Of a stretch of DNA of 64,000 nucleotides, positions 61,033 to 64,000 are shown piece by piece. The position numbers were made by a program, and so were the translations under genes. Each line of letters opens with the position of its first letter. Position 1 is the first letter of the stretch. The notes under the pieces were generated by a model. It did no database searches. It was not told where the DNA came from and saw only the letters and a list, made by a program, of their open reading frames with translations. The DNA comes from Sphingomonas brevis (lineage in GTDB: Bacteria > Pseudomonadota > Alphaproteobacteria > Sphingomonadales > Sphingomonadaceae), in assembly GCF_023516505.1 (NCBI RefSeq), contig NZ_JAMGBB010000001.1:1922001-1986000 (forward strand). Direction: 5' to 3'.

Positions 61033-61965
61033 CTAGTCGAACAGGCTGGAGACCGAAGTCTCGTCGGCGATGCGGTGGATCGCTTCACCGAACAGCGGCG
61101 CGATGGTCAGGCGGCGCAGCTTGCCGCCTTCTTCCATGCCTTCGCGGTAGATGGAGTCGGTGACGACCAGCTCGGTCAGCACGCTGGCCGCGACGCGGGC
61201 AATGGCGGCGCCGGACAGCACGCCATGGCTGCAGTAAGCGATGACTTCGGTCGCGCCCTGATCCTTCAATGCGGCGGCGGCGTTGCACAGCGTGCCGGCG
61301 CTATCGACGATATCGTCGACCAGGATGCAGCAATGACCCTCGACGTCGCCGATGATGTTCATCACCTCGGATTCGCCGGCCCGTTCGCGGCGCTTGTCGA
61401 CGATCGCCAGTGGGGCGTTGTCGAGCCGCTTGGCAAGGCTTCGGGCCCGAACCACGCCGCCGACGTCCGGAGAGACAACCATCAGCTTTTTGCCGCCATG
61501 GCGCGCCTGAATATCGGCGGCCATCACCGGCGCCGCCCACAAATTGTCGGTCGGGATATCGAAGAAGCCCTGGATCTGGCCGGCATGGAGATCCATCGTC
61601 AGCACCCGATCAGCCCCGGCGACGGTGATGAGGTTGGCGACCAGCTTGGCCGAGATCGGCGTGCGCGGCCCCGGTTTCCGGTCCTGCCGGGCATAGCCGA
61701 AATAGGGGATGACCGCGGTGATCCGCTTGGCCGATGCGCGCTTCAACGCGTCGATGCAGATCAGCAGCTCCATCAGATTGTCGTTGGTCGGGTAGCTTGT
61801 CGACTGGACCACGAACACATCCTCGCCCCGGACATTTTCCTGAATCTCGACGAACACTTCCTCGTCGGCGAAGCGGCGGACGCTGGCGTCGGTCAGCGGC
61901 AGCTCGAGATAGTCGGCGATCGCCCGCGCCAGCGGCAGGTTCGAATTCCCGGCGAGCAATTTCAT
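61033..61965 (-). CDS. prs: Ribose-phosphate pyrophosphokinase
   Basis: A 310-residue protein. PRPP synthetase makes PRPP from ribose 5-phosphate and ATP for nucleotide, histidine and NAD synthesis. '[20 protein letters not shown]', '[20 protein letters not shown]', '[13 protein letters not shown]' and the PRPP loop '[20 protein letters not shown]' are all in place. Length and start '[20 protein letters not shown]' are normal. It is divergent from nadE across 94 bp. Confidence 0.97.
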   Translation of the reverse strand: MKLLAGNSNLPLARAIADYLELPLTDASVRRFADEEVFVEIQENVRGEDVFVVQSTSYPTNDNLMELLICIDALKRASAKRITAVIPYFGYARQDRKPGPRTPISAKLVANLITVAGADRVLTMDLHAGQIQGFFDIPTDNLWAAPVMAADIQARHGGKKLMVVSPDVGGVVRARSLAKRLDNAPLAIVDKRRERAGESEVMNIIGDVEGHCCILVDDIVDSAGTLCNAAAALKDQGATEVIAYCSHGVLSGAAIARVAASVLTELVVTDSIYREGMEEGGKLRRLTIAPLFGEAIHRIADETSVSSLFD

Positions 61966-62059
61966 AAATGACGATCCCGTTTCGGCCCCGATAGCCGCCC
62001 CTTAGAAAGCGGGGCGAGATTGGGCAAGGTTGCGAAAGGGCGGCTGCGCGCTAAATCGG

Positions 62060-63727
62060 ATGCACGTGACCGACAATCTTCGCATCGCCCTATGCCAGAT
62101 AGGCCAGCGGATCGGCGACCTTGCCGGAAATGCCGAGGCAATGCTCGAATGGCGGGCGAAGGCCGCGGACGAGGGCGCCGATTTGGTTATGATGCCGGAG
62201 CTCCAGCTCGTCGGCTATCCGCCCGAGGATCTGGTGCTGAAGCCCGAATTCGTCCGCCAGACGATGGAAGCGGCGGAGCGGCTGGTCGACGCGACCGCCG
62301 ATGGCGGGCCGGCGCTGCTGTTCGGTAGCGTCCATTCCGACGAGGGCGTCAATTACAACGCGATGATTCTGGCCGAGGGCGGCAGGGTGGTCGGCCGGAC
62401 CTTGAAGCATGAGCTGCCCAATTACGGCACGTTCGACGAGAAGCGGATCTTCGCCCAGGGCCCGCTGCCCGAGCCGATCCAGATCGGCAATTTGAAGCTG
62501 GGCGTGCCGATCTGCGAGGACATCTGGCTGGAATCGGTCTGCCAGCATCTCGCTTCGGCGGGCGCTGACCTGCTGCTGGTCCCCAATGGCAGTCCGTTCG
62601 AGGTCGACAAGGACGACCAGCGGCAGCGGCTGGTGCGCGACAGGGTGGTCGAGACCGGCCTGCCGATGGTCTATCTGAACCGGGTCGGCGGGCAGGACGA
62701 GCTGGTGTTCGACGGGTCGAGTTTCGTCACCAACGATGACGGCCAGATCGCGGTGCAGATGCCCGATTTCGAGGAGGCGATGGCGCTGACCGACTGGGTC
62801 AGAACCGCCAACGGGTGGCGCTGCGAGCCGGGCGAGCGCGCGACGCTCTCGCCCTATCCCGAGGACATCTATCGGGCGATGATGGTCGCGCTGCGCGACT
62901 ATGTCGGCGCGAACGGCTTCCCGGGCGTGATCCTAGGCCTGTCGGGCGGGATCGACAGCGCGCTGTCGGCGGCGGTGGCGGTCGATGCGCTTGGCGCCGA
63001 CAAGGTGTGGTGCGTGATGCTGCCGTCGAAATATACCAGCGACGAGAGCCTGGAGGATGCGGCCGAATGCGCCAAGCTGCTGCGCGTGCGCCATGACGTT
63101 ATCCCGATCGTGCCCGGCGTCGGCGCCCTCGACGAGATGCTGGCGCGTTGCTTCGACGGCGACAACAGCGGGATCGCAGCCGAGAATATCCAGTCGCGGC
63201 TGAGGATGGTGACGCTGATGGGGCTGAGCAACAAGTTCGGCCACATGCTGCTGACCACCGGCAACAAGAGCGAGATGAGCGTCGGCTATGCCACGCTCTA
63301 CGGCGACATGGCCGGCGGCTATTCGGTGCTGAAGGACGCTTATAAGACCACCTGCTTCGCGCTGTCGCGCTGGCGCAACGCCAACCGGCCCAAGGACGGC
63401 CTGGGCCCGCCAGGCCCGGTGATGCCGCAGCGGGTGATCGACAAGCCGCCGACCGCCGAGCTTCGCCCCAACCAGAAGGATGAGGACAGTCTGCCGCCCT
63501 ATGCACTGCTCGACCGGATCCTGGAGGCGCTGGTCGAGAAGGAATTGTCGGTGCGCGAGACGGTGGCGGTGACGGGCGCCAGCCAGGAAGTCGTTGCGGA
63601 CATTGAGAAGAAGCTGCTGCGCGCCGAATATAAACGGCGGCAGGCCCCGCCCGGGGTCAAGCTCGGCACCCGCAATTTCGGCCGCGACCGGCGCTATCCG
63701 ATCACCAACGCCTTCCACACCAGTTAA
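62060..63727 (+). CDS. nadE: Glutamine-dependent NAD+ synthase
   Basis: A 555-residue protein. The N-terminal ~260 residues are a nitrilase-type glutaminase (Glu in 'LVMMPELQLVGYPPEDL', Lys in 'RTLKHELPNYGTFDEKR', Cys in 'LGVPICEDIWLES'), supplying ammonia. The C-terminal part is the NAD synthetase with PP-loop 'LGLSGGIDSALSAAVAVDA' and 'TTGNKSEMSVGYATLYGD'. It amidates deamido-NAD to NAD. I chose ATG 62060; an in-frame ATG 30 bases upstream is less family-like. Confidence 0.96.
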   Translation: MHVTDNLRIALCQIGQRIGDLAGNAEAMLEWRAKAADEGADLVMMPELQLVGYPPEDLVLKPEFVRQTMEAAERLVDATADGGPALLFGSVHSDEGVNYNAMILAEGGRVVGRTLKHELPNYGTFDEKRIFAQGPLPEPIQIGNLKLGVPICEDIWLESVCQHLASAGADLLLVPNGSPFEVDKDDQRQRLVRDRVVETGLPMVYLNRVGGQDELVFDGSSFVTNDDGQIAVQMPDFEEAMALTDWVRTANGWRCEPGERATLSPYPEDIYRAMMVALRDYVGANGFPGVILGLSGGIDSALSAAVAVDALGADKVWCVMLPSKYTSDESLEDAAECAKLLRVRHDVIPIVPGVGALDEMLARCFDGDNSGIAAENIQSRLRMVTLMGLSNKFGHMLLTTGNKSEMSVGYATLYGDMAGGYSVLKDAYKTTCFALSRWRNANRPKDGLGPPGPVMPQRVIDKPPTAELRPNQKDEDSLPPYALLDRILEALVEKELSVRETVAVTGASQEVVADIEKKLLRAEYKRRQAPPGVKLGTRNFGRDRRYPITNAFHTS

Positions 63728-63738
63728 AGAGGAAGTTC

Positions 63739-64000
63739 ATGTCGCGTTTCATGACGATTTGCGCGCTGCTGCTTGTTGCCGCCTGCGGCCGACAGGAAAA
63801 TGAAAGTCCGGCCGCGTCGAATGAGGTCGGGCAGACGCCCAGGGCCGAGCCTGCCCCGGCGACGCCGATGCTTGAAGGTGCCTGGCGGCTGGCCAAGATC
63901 GACGGAACGCCGGTTGAGGGTGGGTCGTCGGCGGTGGCCACTTTCGAGAACGGCCGGCTTCGCGTGGCGGCAGGCTGCAACGGCCGCGGCTGGACCTTCA
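63739..64000 (+). CDS. META-domain lipoprotein (partial)
   Basis: The first 87 residues are visible; the rest lies past the right edge. 'MTICALLLVAACGRQENES' is a lipoprotein signal with a lipobox cysteine. 'MLEGAWRLAKIDGTPV' and 'FENGRLRVAAGCNGRGWTF' match the META/HslJ domain, found in heat-inducible and periplasmic lipoproteins of unclear function. A GAGGA site precedes the ATG, 11 bp after nadE. Confidence 0.85.
   Translation, partial: MSRFMTICALLLVAACGRQENESPAASNEVGQTPRAEPAPATPMLEGAWRLAKIDGTPVEGGSSAVATFENGRLRVAAGCNGRGWTF

Overview
The window looks like a stretch of chromosome from a sphingomonad alphaproteobacterium (order Sphingomonadales). The evidence is high GC content, a DivK-type receiver, a SUV3-like helicase followed by an S4-domain gene and a 7Fe ferredoxin (fdxA), fused cysNC beside cysD, a TPP riboswitch ahead of thiC, many small proteins of sphingomonad type, and REP-like palindromes of a kind common in these genomes. 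No rRNA, tRNA, CRISPR array, integrase or transposase was seen. The assignment rests on recognising gene families by eye; no search was run.

Layout. 1-4.6 kb is an accessory patch with visibly lower GC: an AhpD-like gene divergent from a LysR regulator, a CdiI-type immunity gene without its toxin, a secreted RidA protein, a frameshifted P-loop kinase and two unknown membrane proteins, punctuated by six copies of a ~32 bp palindromic repeat. 4.6-7.2 kb is an acyl-transfer pair (SGNH-like protein plus MBOAT). 7.4-10.8 kb is a prophage-type recombination remnant (HNH/DUF968, ERF annealing protein, YqaJ exonuclease) with unknown flanking genes. 11.2-16.6 kb holds a TauE/TIGR02186 pair, a HerA-like ATPase and a secreted trypsin-like protease. 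16.6-20.4 kb holds a small lipoprotein, a TIR-TPR protein and an M23 peptidase. 20.5-24.9 kb is helicase, S4, fdxA and MlaA. 24.9-27.7 kb is cysD-cysNC (sulfate activation). 27.8-30.9 kb has an EF-hand protein, then TPP riboswitch, unknown membrane protein and thiC. 31-45.4 kb is a series of small stress, envelope and enzyme genes, including a 25-residue metallothionein-like peptide controlled from a textbook MerR promoter. 45.7-49.6 kb contains transporters, a retropepsin-like protease and ispG. 49.7-53.8 kb is a second TIR-TPR protein followed by two tandem paralogous small proteins and an S1/P1 nuclease. 53.8-60.1 kb contains an SPFH operon, isoaspartyl peptidase and a run of minus-strand enzymes. 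60.1-64 kb has divK, an SRAP protein, prs, nadE and the start of a META-domain lipoprotein.

The most interesting points are: (i) the TIR-TPR cassette with two 'DPIIRNGG' paralogues at 49.7-52.8 kb; (ii) the mini-metallothionein with its 19-bp-spacer MerR promoter and perfect 18-bp operator at 34.85-35.4 kb; (iii) an unknown membrane protein placed between the TPP riboswitch and thiC; (iv) thiC carrying two in-frame REP-like insertions; (v) the gene-repeat array at 1.3-4.5 kb; (vi) a transglutaminase-like protein that has lost its catalytic cysteine; and (vii) a motif shared by two otherwise unrelated proteins.
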